Notes: a model not told the origin generated them from the sequence alone. DNA of 64,000 bases from Halostella salina (GCF_003675855.1 NZ_RCIH01000001.1:310001-374000); one strand, 5' to 3'. Positions 9,624 through 17,400 are shown, counted from the first letter of the stretch. Numbers and translations: made by a program.

Positions 9624-9914
9624 GTGTCCGACGACGTCCCCGACCGGCCGCCGATGGTGCAGTTCATGCTGGCGCTGAACGTGCCGCGCAACGCGAAACT
9701 AAGCGCCGTCGCCGGCGTCGCCTTCGCCGCGGTCCTCTACGGCTTCTTCGTCGTCGCGCCCGCCGTCCTGCCGGGCGTCCCCGCCCGCGGTCGTTCGCCG
9801 GTGCTGTATCTCACGCTCGCCTTCGTCGCCGCGGTGACGACGGCACTGCTGCTCGTCACCGTTCTGACGGTCGTCTCGGCCGTGCGGTTCGCCCGGGAGG
9901 ACGACGAGTACTGA
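9624..9914 (+). CDS. small haloarchaeal membrane protein
   Basis: 96 residues from a GTG at 9624 (first residues SDDVPDRPPMVQFML). It has two hydrophobic segments, roughly residues 30-52 and 62-86, separated by a short PARGRSP loop, and an acidic C-terminus. It resembles an uncharacterised membrane family of haloarchaea, and I assign no function. The ATG at 9654 is an alternative start that would remove ten residues. It ends 10 bp from the convergent PhoU/RCK gene. Confidence 0.6.
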   Translation: MSDDVPDRPPMVQFMLALNVPRNAKLSAVAGVAFAAVLYGFFVVAPAVLPGVPARGRSPVLYLTLAFVAAVTTALLLVTVLTVVSAVRFAREDDEY

Positions 9915-9924
9915 CGCCGGGGGG

Positions 9925-11121
9925 TCAGCTCACGAGCTCCGCCAGCCGGTCCGCGCCGGTCCGCGTCCCCTTCGCGAGGATCACGTCGCCGCCGTTCAGC
10001 CGGGTTTCGGGGCCGGGCGACACCACCCAGTCGTCGTCGCCCTCGCCCGGCCGGCGGACGGCGATGACGCGGGTGCCGGTCTCGGTCTTCACCTCGCGCT
10101 CGCCCAGGGTGACGCCGTCGAGTTCGCTCCCGGGCGTGACGGTCAGCCGGACGATCACCTCGTCGCTCTCCAGCACCGCCTCCGTGACGACCGGGTGCGC
10201 GCCGATCCCCCGGAGGACGCCCTCGGAGATCTCCAGCGCGGCGTCGCTGATCTCCTCCGTGCTGGTGCCGATCCGGACCAGCCCGCGGAGCGCCACGGGG
10301 TCGTCGACCCGGGCCGCCGCCCGCAGCGTCCACGCCTCGAACCGGGACTGGAGGGCGTCGACCTCGGCTTCCAGTTCGGCGACCTCGCCCGCCACCTCCT
10401 CGCTGTCGAACAGCACCGAGCCGTACGCCAGGTCGACGGCGAGTTCGCTCATGTTCTTCATCAGGACGATGGAGTCGACCGCGCGGTCGAGGTCGTCGAT
10501 GCCCGCGTCCGTCGGCTCCGGCGGGCTGTAGGCGGTCCGGGTCGCCGTCCCGTACACCGTCGAGATGCCGTCGTCGGGGCCGCGGAGCAACACCACGTCG
10601 CCGCCGTCGAGCCGGGTCTCCCGGTCGGGGTTCAGCAGCCAGTCGCCGCCTCGCCTGATCGCGATCACCCGGACGCCGGTCTCCGTTTCGAGGTTGATCC
10701 CGCCGAGCGTCCGGCCGGCGTACTCGCTGTCCTCGTGGACCGTCGCGCGGACCAGCGTCTCGACGGCCTCGGGCAGCGCCGTCCGCAGTGCGTCGGGCAG
10801 CCCGACCTCCTCCAGCACGACCGCCGCGATGTCGCCCGCGGCGTCGCTGATCCCCTCGGCCGCGCCGACGACGCCGAGGACGGGCGCGAGCTGCTCGGCG
10901 TCGTCGACGCTCCGGGCGGCCATCAGCAGGCTCATCCGCGTCCGGAGCTGGAGCACGTCCATCCGCTCTTCGAGCGTCAGCACCTCCTCGGCCAGGTCGT
11001 CGCTCCCTAAAAGCACCGCCGAGTACGAGAGGTCGATGAGCAGCTCCGCGGTGTCTTTCATCTCCGCGAGCAGTTCCTTGACGCTCGCGGGTTCGTACTC
11101 GACCGCGCCGGGGGCGTCCAT
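9925..11121 (-). CDS. PhoU/RCK_C (TrkA-C) potassium-channel regulatory protein
   Basis: 398 residues from ATG 11121 (a second ATG at 11136 would add five). The protein is a two-fold repeat. Each half has a PhoU-like helical segment (TAELLIDLSYSAVLLGS; SELAVDLAYGSVLFDS) followed by a TrkA-C/RCK_C domain (TGVRVIAIRRGGDWLLNP; TGTRVIAVRRPGEGDDDW, then LNGGDVILAKG). Such proteins are cytosolic partners of Trk/Ktr-type K+ transport or channels, and the RCK_C domains bind nucleotides such as c-di-AMP in some relatives. No channel gene is adjacent. It is divergent from the HAD gene. Confidence 0.8.
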   Translation of the reverse strand: MDAPGAVEYEPASVKELLAEMKDTAELLIDLSYSAVLLGSDDLAEEVLTLEERMDVLQLRTRMSLLMAARSVDDAEQLAPVLGVVGAAEGISDAAGDIAAVVLEEVGLPDALRTALPEAVETLVRATVHEDSEYAGRTLGGINLETETGVRVIAIRRGGDWLLNPDRETRLDGGDVVLLRGPDDGISTVYGTATRTAYSPPEPTDAGIDDLDRAVDSIVLMKNMSELAVDLAYGSVLFDSEEVAGEVAELEAEVDALQSRFEAWTLRAAARVDDPVALRGLVRIGTSTEEISDAALEISEGVLRGIGAHPVVTEAVLESDEVIVRLTVTPGSELDGVTLGEREVKTETGTRVIAVRRPGEGDDDWVVSPGPETRLNGGDVILAKGTRTGADRLAELVS

Positions 11122-11238
11122 GCCCCGGCCTTGCATGGCTCCGGAGAAAAGCGTTGCCCGCCGCCGTCCAAGACGCCGGTCGCGGCCGTCCCCACCGCGG
11201 TCCCAACGCCTTTGCGACCGCGCGTGCCACCTCTTCAC

Positions 11239-11922
11239 ATGGCACTCGACACCGACGCCGTCGAGGCGGTGGCGTTCGACTCCTACGGGACGCTCGTCGA
11301 CCCCGGATCGGTGACGGACGCGCTCGGCGAGCACGTCGACGACCCCGAACTGGTCGCCGAGCGCTGGCGGACCCGGTCGCTGGAGTACGCCTTCGTCGCC
11401 ACGTCGACCGGCGAGTACGACACCTTCTACGAGCTGAACCGCCACGCGCTGCGGCAGGCGCTTCACACCGTCGATGCCGACCTCTCGGCCGACGAGCGCG
11501 ACGAGGTGCTCGCGGCCTACCACGACCTGACCGTCTTCGACGACGTCCGGCCCGGGATGGAGCGGCTCGCCGACGCCGGCTACGACCTGTACGTGCTCTC
11601 GAACGGGAACCCCGAGATGCTCGACTCGATGGCCGACAGCGTCGGTCTCGACGGGCTCGTCGAGGAGTACGTCAGCGCCGACGAGATCCGCCGGTTCAAG
11701 CCGGCACCCGAGATCTACGAGCACGGCGCGGAGCGCATCGGCGTGCCGCCCGAGCGCGTCGCGTTCGTCGCGGCGGGCTGGTGGGACGTACCGGGCGCGC
11801 TCCACGCCGGGATGCAGGGTGTCTGGGTGAACCGGGCGGACGACATCTGGGGCCCCTACGAGGTCGAACCGGACCTGACCGTGGCGGCGTTCGACGAACT
11901 GGCCGACGAACTCGACGCGTAG
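11239..11922 (+). CDS. haloacid dehalogenase type II-like hydrolase
   Basis: 227 residues beginning MALDTDAVEAVAFDSYGTLV. Asp14 in FDSYGTLVD is the HAD nucleophile. LSNGNPEML matches motif II, the RFKPAPEIY lysine matches motif III, and AAGWWDVPGA replaces the usual VGDxxxD-type motif IV with the variant seen in L-2-haloacid dehalogenases. It is probably a C-Cl or phosphoester hydrolase in the cytosol, substrate unknown. ATG 11239 follows a T-rich patch about 28 nt upstream. A longer in-frame start at 11131 lacks conserved sequence. Confidence 0.8.
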   Translation: MALDTDAVEAVAFDSYGTLVDPGSVTDALGEHVDDPELVAERWRTRSLEYAFVATSTGEYDTFYELNRHALRQALHTVDADLSADERDEVLAAYHDLTVFDDVRPGMERLADAGYDLYVLSNGNPEMLDSMADSVGLDGLVEEYVSADEIRRFKPAPEIYEHGAERIGVPPERVAFVAAGWWDVPGALHAGMQGVWVNRADDIWGPYEVEPDLTVAAFDELADELDA

Positions 11923-12053
11923 TCGCTGGCCCCGTCGCTGTCCGCCGGCGTACCGACGTGTCGCGGTCCCTGCCGTGATCGTTCGTTGGCTCACGCGGGA
12001 GCTGACGCGGGAAACGATAATGCTTTTCCGGGATGGTGAGCAACTCTCACGGT

Positions 12054-13193
12054 ATGTCCGACGAGCTGAAGAAGGGGCTTGAGGGTGTGCTTGTCGCGGA
12101 GTCCGGGCTGAGCCACATCGACGGCGACGAGGGTCGTCTCGTCTACCGCGGCTACGCCATCGAGGACCTGGCACGGGAGGCGAGCTACGAGGAGGTCCTC
12201 TACCTGCTCTGGCACGGCCACCTCCCGGACGCGGGGGAGCTCGCCACGTTCGCCGACGAGATGGCGGCCGAGCGCGAGGTCGACGACGGCGTGCTGGCGA
12301 CCGTCCGGGAGCTCGCCGAGCAGGACGAGGACCCGATGGCCGCGCTCCGGACCGCGGTGTCGATGCTCTCTGCCTACGACCCGGACGACTCCGACCACGC
12401 GCCGGACGACCGGGAAGCCAACCTCCGGAAGGGCCGCCGGCTCACCGCGAAGATCCCGACGATCCTCGCAGCGTACAACCGGATCCGGAACGGGCAAGAG
12501 CCCGTCGCACCCCGGGAGGACCTCGACCACGCCGCGAACTTCCTCTACATGCTGAACGGCGAGGAGCCCGACGACGTGCTCGCCGAGACGTTCGACATGG
12601 CGCTGGTGCTCCACGCCGACCACGGCCTGAACGCCTCGACGTTCGCCGCGATGGTCACCTCCAGCACGCTCGCGGACCTGCACAGCGCCGTCACCTCCGC
12701 CATCGGGACGCTGTCGGGCGGCCTGCACGGCGGCGCGAACCAGAACGTGATGCGGATGCTGAAGGAGGTCGACGACAGCGACAAGGAGCCGGTGACGTGG
12801 GTCGAGGACGCGCTAGACGAGGGTCGGCGCGTCCCCGGCTTCGGCCACCGCGTGTACAACGTCAAGGACCCCCGCGCGAAGATCCTCGGCGAGGAGTCCG
12901 AGGCGCTCGGCGAGGCCGCCGGCGACACGAAGTGGTACGAGTACAGCGTCGCCATCGAGGAGTACATGGCCGAGGAGAAAGGCATCGCGCCCAACGTCGA
13001 CTTCTACTCCGCCTCGACGTACTACCAGATGGGCATCCCGATCGACATCTACACCCCCATCTTCGCGATGAGCCGCGCCGGCGGCTGGATCGCTCACGTG
13101 CTCGAACAGTACGAGGACAACCGCCTCATCCGGCCGCGCGCCCGGTACGTCGGTGCCGAGAGCGAGGAGTTCGTCCCGGTCGACGAGCGCTGA
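12054..13193 (+). CDS. citrate synthase
   Basis: 379 residues beginning MSDELKKGLEGVLVAESG. It condenses oxaloacetate and acetyl-CoA at the entry to the citric acid cycle. The family signature GFGHRVYNVKDPRA and the LHADHGLNASTFAAMV stretch supply the active-site histidines, and SASTYYQMGIP contributes near the C-terminus. The length is normal for the short archaeal/Gram-positive type. The ATG at 12054 is preferred over the in-frame ATG at 12033 because homologous proteins start at this motif and an A/T patch (12014-12022) lies about 32-40 nt upstream. Confidence 0.95.
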   Translation: MSDELKKGLEGVLVAESGLSHIDGDEGRLVYRGYAIEDLAREASYEEVLYLLWHGHLPDAGELATFADEMAAEREVDDGVLATVRELAEQDEDPMAALRTAVSMLSAYDPDDSDHAPDDREANLRKGRRLTAKIPTILAAYNRIRNGQEPVAPREDLDHAANFLYMLNGEEPDDVLAETFDMALVLHADHGLNASTFAAMVTSSTLADLHSAVTSAIGTLSGGLHGGANQNVMRMLKEVDDSDKEPVTWVEDALDEGRRVPGFGHRVYNVKDPRAKILGEESEALGEAAGDTKWYEYSVAIEEYMAEEKGIAPNVDFYSASTYYQMGIPIDIYTPIFAMSRAGGWIAHVLEQYEDNRLIRPRARYVGAESEEFVPVDER

Positions 13194-13223
13194 TACGGTC
13201 GATACTTTTCCGATCCGCGACCC

Positions 13224-13240
13224 TGTGGGATACTCCCACA
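13224..13240. other. short perfect hairpin after citrate synthase
   Basis: TGTGGGA-TAC-TCCCACA: a 7-bp perfect inverted repeat with a 3-nt loop, 31 nt after the citrate synthase stop. It could be a 3'-end structure or a protein-binding dyad. It sits in a 322-bp gap (13194-13515) that otherwise shows no convincing gene, apart from a TATA-like patch near 13432 that may serve the next gene. Confidence 0.4.
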
Positions 13241-13515
13241 TCACACACACCTCCGTTCGGGACGCGCCCGGTAACCGGCTACTACCCCGGATCCCGAAAC
13301 GTTTCAAAACCGCTTCTTGCGTACGCTGTCGGTTGGTATCGACCGTAATCGAGTATTACTGCAGCCGAACGATGCGGCCGCGATCGACGACGAAGTAAGC
13401 ATCAACTACTCGCCACGTCGTCGCACTAGCCGCCGTATAACCAAGTCCGTCAAGCCGCTTGTGGTGAACCGGGGGAGGGGGAAGAGTCCCGGACGCGGAC
13501 GCGACGCAACCAACC

Positions 13516-13704
13516 ATGAGCACGAACACGCCGACAACCGATTCGGGGTCGCCTGGGGAGGAACTACACGCCGTTACCGTGGCGAACGACGGGGAGCCGG
13601 ACGAGTGTACGCTCTACCCGCGAGGGAGCACCGGTCTCGACCGGATGTCGACGTGGATCACGGCCGAGGGCGGGGCGTTCGTCGACCTCGACTCGGTCAG
13701 GTAG
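13516..13704 (+). CDS. small haloarchaeal DUF7511-like protein
   Basis: 62 residues. After a Ser/Thr-rich start, the core has the pattern LHAVTVANDGEPDECTLYP followed by WITAEGGAFVDLDSVR, which I recognise as the small haloarchaeal DUF7511 type of unknown function. It has no signal peptide or membrane segment. Codon use and acidity match its neighbours, supporting a real gene. It stands alone between citrate synthase and ilvA, and a TATA-like GTATAACC near 13432 would give a 5' leader of about 55 nt. Confidence 0.65.
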   Translation: MSTNTPTTDSGSPGEELHAVTVANDGEPDECTLYPRGSTGLDRMSTWITAEGGAFVDLDSVR

Positions 13705-13930
13705 TCCGTGTGACTCCGTGCCGAACGACGCCCGACGGACGGGCGTCGGACGGGCGCACGACGCCGATTTGATCCCGACGCTGTCGTCCGGTTTCACTTT
13801 CACCCTACACACCTGAGCTTTATGCTTCATCCCGTGCCTCCGTAGGACGCACGCCACACGCACCGTGCATTCCCCTCTCCCCTTTGGCCACCGCATCCCC
13901 AGTCGCGTCGCCGTCGGTCACACAGTTTCC

Positions 13931-13940
13931 TAAATCATTA
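13931..13940 (+). promoter_or_regulatory. TATA-like box of ilvA
   Basis: TAAATCATTA, 26-35 nt upstream of the ilvA ATG. The rest of the 261-bp gap 13705-13965 shows no convincing gene. A second T-rich patch, GCTTTATGC, occurs near 13814-13822 without an obvious target. Confidence 0.5.
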
Positions 13941-13965
13941 ACCACGCGGAGCAGAAGGCTCGACC

Positions 13966-15177
13966 ATGCTCGATATTTCGGACGTTCGCGAGGCCCGCGA
14001 ACGGGTGTCCGAGACGGCACGCCGGACGCCGCTCGACTACTCCCACACCTTCTCGACGATGACCGGTGCGGAGGTGTCCCTGAAACTGGAGAACTTCCAG
14101 CGGACGGGGTCGTTCAAGATCCGCGGGGCGACGAACCGGATCAAGACGCTTACGGACGCCGAAAAAACTGCGGGCGTCGTCACGGCCAGCGCGGGCAACC
14201 ACGCGCAGGGCGTCGCGCTTGCCGCCTCGCGGGTCGGGGTCGACTCGAAGATCGTCATGCCGGAGAACGCGCCGATCTCCAAGATCAAGGCGACGCGGAG
14301 CTACGGCGCTGAGGTGGTGCTCCACGGCGCGGACTACGACGAGGCGGCCGAGCGCGCCCACGAGATAGAGCGCGCGGAGGACCGGACGTACGTCCACGCG
14401 TTCGACGACGAGATGGTGATGGCCGGTCAGGGGACGATCGGCCTGGAGATCGTCGAGGACTGCCCGGAGGTCGACACCGTCGTCGTCCCCATCGGCGGCG
14501 GCGGGCTGATCAGCGGTATCGCCACCGCGGTCAAGGCGTACGACCCCGAGATCCGGGTGGTCGGCGTACAGGCCGAAGGGGCATCCTCCGTCGCCACCTC
14601 GCTGCAGAAGGGCGCGATCCACGAACTCGACGCCGTCGACACGATCGCGGACGGTATCGCCACCCGGAGCGTCGGCGAACGCCCGTTCGAGGTGATCCAG
14701 GAGCGCGTCGACGAGGTCGCCACGGTGCCCGACGGCGACATCGCCATGGCGATCACCCATCTGCTCGAACGCTCGAAGACGATGGTGGAGGGCGCGGGTG
14801 CGGTCCCGCTGGCGGCGGTGCTGGAGGGCCACCTCGACTACGACGAGGACGAGGTCATCGTCCCCGCGCTCTGTGGCGGGAACATCGACCTGAACATGCT
14901 AACGACGGTGATCATGCGCGGCCTGGTTGAGACCGGCCGGTACCTGAAGGTGCGCACCGTCCTGGAGGACCAGCCCGGATCCCTTGAGAACCTGCTCGAA
15001 GTCATCGCCGACATGCGCGCGAACATCTACGCCATCCAGCACGACCGCACCTCCCGGGAGATCGGCATGAGCGACACGGAGGTCGAACTCGACCTGGAGA
15101 CCCGCGGTCCCGAGCACGTCGACCGCTTGCTGGCGGAGCTGCGGGACCAGGGGTACGAGGTCGACGTGCTGGTGTAG
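13966..15177 (+). CDS. ilvA: threonine ammonia-lyase (threonine dehydratase)
   Basis: 403 residues. This PLP enzyme deaminates threonine to 2-oxobutanoate, the first step towards isoleucine. The PLP lysine is Lys51 in GSFKIRGA. SAGNHAQG and the glycine loop IGGGGLISG bind cofactor phosphate. A C-terminal ACT domain (from about residue 330, RTVLEDQPGSLENLLEVIAD) suggests amino-acid feedback. The ATG 13966 begins at the conserved N-terminus and has a TATA-like patch upstream. ridA follows 55 bp downstream on the same strand, and its product handles the reactive enamine released by this enzyme. Confidence 0.93.
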   Translation: MLDISDVREARERVSETARRTPLDYSHTFSTMTGAEVSLKLENFQRTGSFKIRGATNRIKTLTDAEKTAGVVTASAGNHAQGVALAASRVGVDSKIVMPENAPISKIKATRSYGAEVVLHGADYDEAAERAHEIERAEDRTYVHAFDDEMVMAGQGTIGLEIVEDCPEVDTVVVPIGGGGLISGIATAVKAYDPEIRVVGVQAEGASSVATSLQKGAIHELDAVDTIADGIATRSVGERPFEVIQERVDEVATVPDGDIAMAITHLLERSKTMVEGAGAVPLAAVLEGHLDYDEDEVIVPALCGGNIDLNMLTTVIMRGLVETGRYLKVRTVLEDQPGSLENLLEVIADMRANIYAIQHDRTSREIGMSDTEVELDLETRGPEHVDRLLAELRDQGYEVDVLV

Positions 15178-15200
15178 CCGTCGGCCGCCGAAGCTACTGA

Positions 15201-15209
15201 CCTTTAAGT
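15201..15209 (+). promoter_or_regulatory. TATA-like box of ridA
   Basis: CCTTTAAGT, 24-32 nt upstream of the ridA ATG in the short gap after ilvA. It suggests ridA can be transcribed separately from ilvA. Confidence 0.45.
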
Positions 15210-15232
15210 CCCCACCGGCCGACGGTTTCGGC

Positions 15233-15613
15233 ATGAAACGCGTCATCGAGACACCCGACGCCCCCGCCGCAGTGGGCGCGTACAGTCAGGGAACGACGGA
15301 CGGATCGATCGTCTTTACCGCGGGCCAGATCCCCATGACGGCCGACGGCGACCTGCTCGACGACGAGTCAATCACCGTCCAGACGCGGCAGGCGCTGGAG
15401 AACGTCTCGGCTATCCTCGAGGAGGAGGGCGCGACGGTCGAGGACGCCCTGAAGGTGACGGTGTACATGGACGACATCGACGACTTCGACGAGATGAACG
15501 AGGCGTACAAGGAGTACTTCCTCGACAACCCGCCCGCCAGAAGCGCCGTCGAGGTCGCCGCCCTGCCGAAGGGCGTCGGCGTCGAGATCGAGGCGATCGC
15601 CACGCTCGATTGA
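15233..15613 (+). CDS. ridA: RidA family reactive enamine/imine deaminase
   Basis: 126 residues, the standard length of RidA (YjgF/YER057c). Members hydrolyse 2-aminoacrylate and 2-aminocrotonate, enamines released by PLP dehydratases, to keto acids and ammonia. The substrate-binding Arg is Arg103 in PARSAVEV, and Glu120 lies in the VGVEIEAIA motif near the C-terminus. GAYSQG and FTAGQIP near the N-terminus are also typical. It forms a trimer in the cytosol in known relatives. Its place just downstream of ilvA matches its role. Confidence 0.93.
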   Translation: MKRVIETPDAPAAVGAYSQGTTDGSIVFTAGQIPMTADGDLLDDESITVQTRQALENVSAILEEEGATVEDALKVTVYMDDIDDFDEMNEAYKEYFLDNPPARSAVEVAALPKGVGVEIEAIATLD

Positions 15614-15644
15614 CCGCGACGCCCGCCGCCCGGAGCGACGCAGC

Positions 15645-15851
15645 ATGAGACCTCGTGTCAAGTCCAGCCTCCTCTGGGGCGTCGTCGGTGCGCTCGCCTT
15701 CCTCGTGCTGTATCAGGGGTACCTGCTGTTCGACGGGGAGGGGGTTCCGGTGCCCGCGGTCGCGGCCGTCGCGGTCGCGGTCGCGACGGGGGCGACTACC
15801 CTCTCCTATCTCGGGGAGGGCTGGCTGGCCGGACGGAACGGAAGGGTTTAA
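15645..15851 (+). CDS. small haloarchaeal membrane protein
   Basis: 68 residues starting MRPRVKSSLLWGVVGALAF. There are two hydrophobic spans, about residues 8-27 and 34-54, then a short polar tail GWLAGRNGRV. It begins 32 bp after ridA on the same strand and ends 30 bp before tRNA-Ser. No catalytic motif is visible and the function is unknown. Coding is supported by membrane-like composition and codon bias. Confidence 0.55.
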   Translation: MRPRVKSSLLWGVVGALAFLVLYQGYLLFDGEGVPVPAVAAVAVAVATGATTLSYLGEGWLAGRNGRV

Positions 15852-15880
15852 ACGGTCCTCCCGATTACACCCGAGTGCGT

Positions 15881-15962
15881 GCCAGGATGGCCGAACGGCA
15901 AGGCGCACGCCTGGAAAGCGTGTTCCCTTTCGGGATTCTGGGTTCAAATCCCAGTCCTGGCG
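15881..15962 (+). tRNA. tRNA-Ser (GGA anticodon)
   Basis: 82 nt type II tRNA. Acceptor arm GCCAGGA pairs with TCCTGGC, and the discriminator base is G. The anticodon stem CACGC/GCGTG encloses loop CTGGAAA, so the anticodon is GGA, reading UCC and UCU. A long variable arm (TGTTCCCTTTCGGGATT) and the T-loop GGTTCAAATCC follow. No intron, and CCA is not encoded. Upstream of it lies a small membrane protein gene. The 260-bp stretch downstream (15963-16222) holds no gene that I can support, only a 9-bp stem (16063-16071 with 16080-16088). Confidence 0.95.
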
Positions 15963-16222
15963 TTTCCTCGACCGTAATCCGAACGCGGAGCGACTGCAAC
16001 GGATAGGCCTCTCGTCGGTGGGCCTCTAGTCCCGGCGTTTTCGTATCGACAAAATATCGTCCCGGACAGCGGCGGCCGGCGCTGTCCGTCGGTGACGGCC
16101 CGGCCGTCGCGGCGGTTGCGGGTCGACGGGACGGCCGGCGACGGGGTGCGTGGAGCGTGTGAACTATGCGGTGGCCGCAGGTGTCGCCGGACGGTCCCGT
16201 CGGCGTGGTCGGGCCGGCGCGG

Positions 16223-16336
16223 TCACGGTCGAACCTCGACCGGGTTCTCGACCGCGATCCACTGCCCGGCACGCGCCGGGTCCCGGATCTCGAACCACCC
16301 GCTTTCGCAGACGACGGCTTCGCAGTTGTCGGTCAT
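16223..16336 (-). CDS. 37-residue haloarchaeal small protein
   Basis: A very short frame encoding MTDNCEAVVCESGWFEIRDP, then ARAGQWIAVENPVEVRP. The pattern Cys-Glu-Ser-Gly-Trp-Phe-Glu-Ile-Arg-Asp-Pro followed by a Trp-Ile-Ala segment looks like a small conserved haloarchaeal family, though I cannot name it firmly. It is acidic, with two cysteines and no membrane segment. A perfect 9-bp dyad (16342-16366) sits 5 nt upstream of the ATG. A longer frame exists on the other strand but looks like a GC-rich shadow. Confidence 0.5.
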   Translation of the reverse strand: MTDNCEAVVCESGWFEIRDPARAGQWIAVENPVEVRP

Positions 16337-16341
16337 ACCCA

Positions 16342-16366
16342 CCGGGTGACTTGGTCCGTCACCCGG
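16342..16366. promoter_or_regulatory. perfect 9-bp dyad, possible operator
   Basis: CCGGGTGAC and GTCACCCGG separated by 7 nt (TTGGTCC). It lies between the divergent 37-residue gene (ATG 16336) and the SRAP gene (ATG 16484), immediately in front of the former. Either a repressor site or a 5' hairpin. Confidence 0.4.
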
Positions 16367-16483
16367 CCGTGGCTACGGTCGAACCCACCTTCAGTACACG
16401 CCGAATAACGACGCGACGCGCCCCGAAGGCCCCGACTACCGCCGAACGCGGGAGTTTTCCCCCAGCAGGACCGACGGGTGGTC

Positions 16484-17212
16484 ATGTGTGGTCGCTACAG
16501 CCTGTTCGCCCCGCGAGAGGACGTGGCCGACCTGCTCGGCGTCGACCCCGGGGCGGCGACGGCGGTCGAACCGCGGTACAACATGGCCCCCGGTCAGGAC
16601 CTCCCCGTCGTGCGCGACGCCGCCGCCGACCGCGTCGAACGCCTTCGCTGGGGGCTGGTACCCCCCTGGGCCGACGACGACGGGTCGGGACTGATCAACG
16701 CCCGAGCGGAGACCGTCGCGGACAAGCCGAGCTTTCGGGACGCGTTCGCACAGTCCCACGCGGCCGACGGCCCGCGGGCCGGGCGGTGTCTCGTTCCCGC
16801 TGACGGGTTCTACGAGTGGGTCGAAACCGACGGCGGGAAACGGCCCTACCGCGTCGCGTTCGAGGACGACCGGCCGTTCCTGATGGCCGGCCTCTGGGCG
16901 ACGTGGGAGACCGAAGTGGAACAGGTGGGTCTCGACGCGTTCGGCGACGGCGACCCGGAGACGGAGACACGACGCGTCGACTCCTTCACCGTCGTCACGA
17001 CCGAACCGAACGACCTCGTCGCCGACCTCCACCACCGGATGGCGGTCATCCTCGACGACGACGCGGCCGAGCGGTGGCTCACCGCCGACCCCGACGACGC
17101 GCTCGACCTGCTCGACACGTATCCGGCCGACGAGATGCGTGCCTACCCGGTGTCGACCGCCGTCAACGACCCGTCGAACGACTCGCCGGCGCTCGTCGAA
17201 CCCGCCGACTAG
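16484..17212 (+). CDS. SOS response-associated peptidase (SRAP/YedK/HMCES) family protein
   Basis: 242 residues starting MCGRYSLFAP. After removal of Met1, Cys2 is the residue that in YedK/HMCES forms a thiazolidine crosslink with abasic sites in single-stranded DNA. The other active-site residues are visible: Asn72 in NARAE, Glu111 in GFYEW and His184 in HHRM. The protein therefore likely shields abasic sites during replication. ATG 16484 is chosen over an ATG two codons upstream because Cys must be residue 2. A T-rich patch (GAGTTTTCC) lies about 28 nt upstream. Confidence 0.93.
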   Translation: MCGRYSLFAPREDVADLLGVDPGAATAVEPRYNMAPGQDLPVVRDAAADRVERLRWGLVPPWADDDGSGLINARAETVADKPSFRDAFAQSHAADGPRAGRCLVPADGFYEWVETDGGKRPYRVAFEDDRPFLMAGLWATWETEVEQVGLDAFGDGDPETETRRVDSFTVVTTEPNDLVADLHHRMAVILDDDAAERWLTADPDDALDLLDTYPADEMRAYPVSTAVNDPSNDSPALVEPAD

Positions 17213-17337
17213 ACACATATAAAGAGCGGCGGCGGCTCCGGATCACCCGTGGTAGCGCCGCGGTACCGAATGACATGGTGCTACCCACCGAACGGCTCCC
17301 TGCTTGCGATTAAACGGAACAGTAAGTTACGGCGCGC

Positions 17338-17360
17338 TGTCGTCGATCGGATCGACAACA
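17338..17360. promoter_or_regulatory. near-perfect 23-bp palindrome upstream of the thermosome TATA box
   Basis: Arms 17338-17348 and 17350-17360 pair at 10 of 11 positions around a single central G, with core TCGATC-G-GATCGA. It ends 3-5 nt before the A/T box of the thermosome gene, where a regulator or TFB could be influenced. Candidate heat-response operator. Confidence 0.45.
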
Positions 17361-17363
17361 CAA

Positions 17364-17373
17364 TCTTTATATA
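17364..17373 (+). promoter_or_regulatory. TATA box of the thermosome gene
   Basis: TCTTTATATA, 28-37 nt upstream of the ATG at 17401. One of the strongest TATA-like boxes in the window. A GAGGTGA sequence (17392-17398) lies only 2 nt from the ATG, too close for a normal Shine-Dalgarno, so a leaderless or nearly leaderless mRNA is likely. Confidence 0.7.
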
Positions 17374-17400
17374 GAATCACATTCATACTTCGAGGTGACT

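Noticed and set aside
8555-9691. A longer start for the aspartoacylase-family gene at 9691
   Set aside because: The added 60 residues are Ser/Arg-rich without conservation and would run into the promoter and 5' end of the divergent membrane gene at 9624.
16166-16408. An 80-codon plus-strand frame opposite the 37-residue gene
   Set aside because: It shows no conserved pattern and contains sequence explained better by the minus-strand peptide and the dyad.
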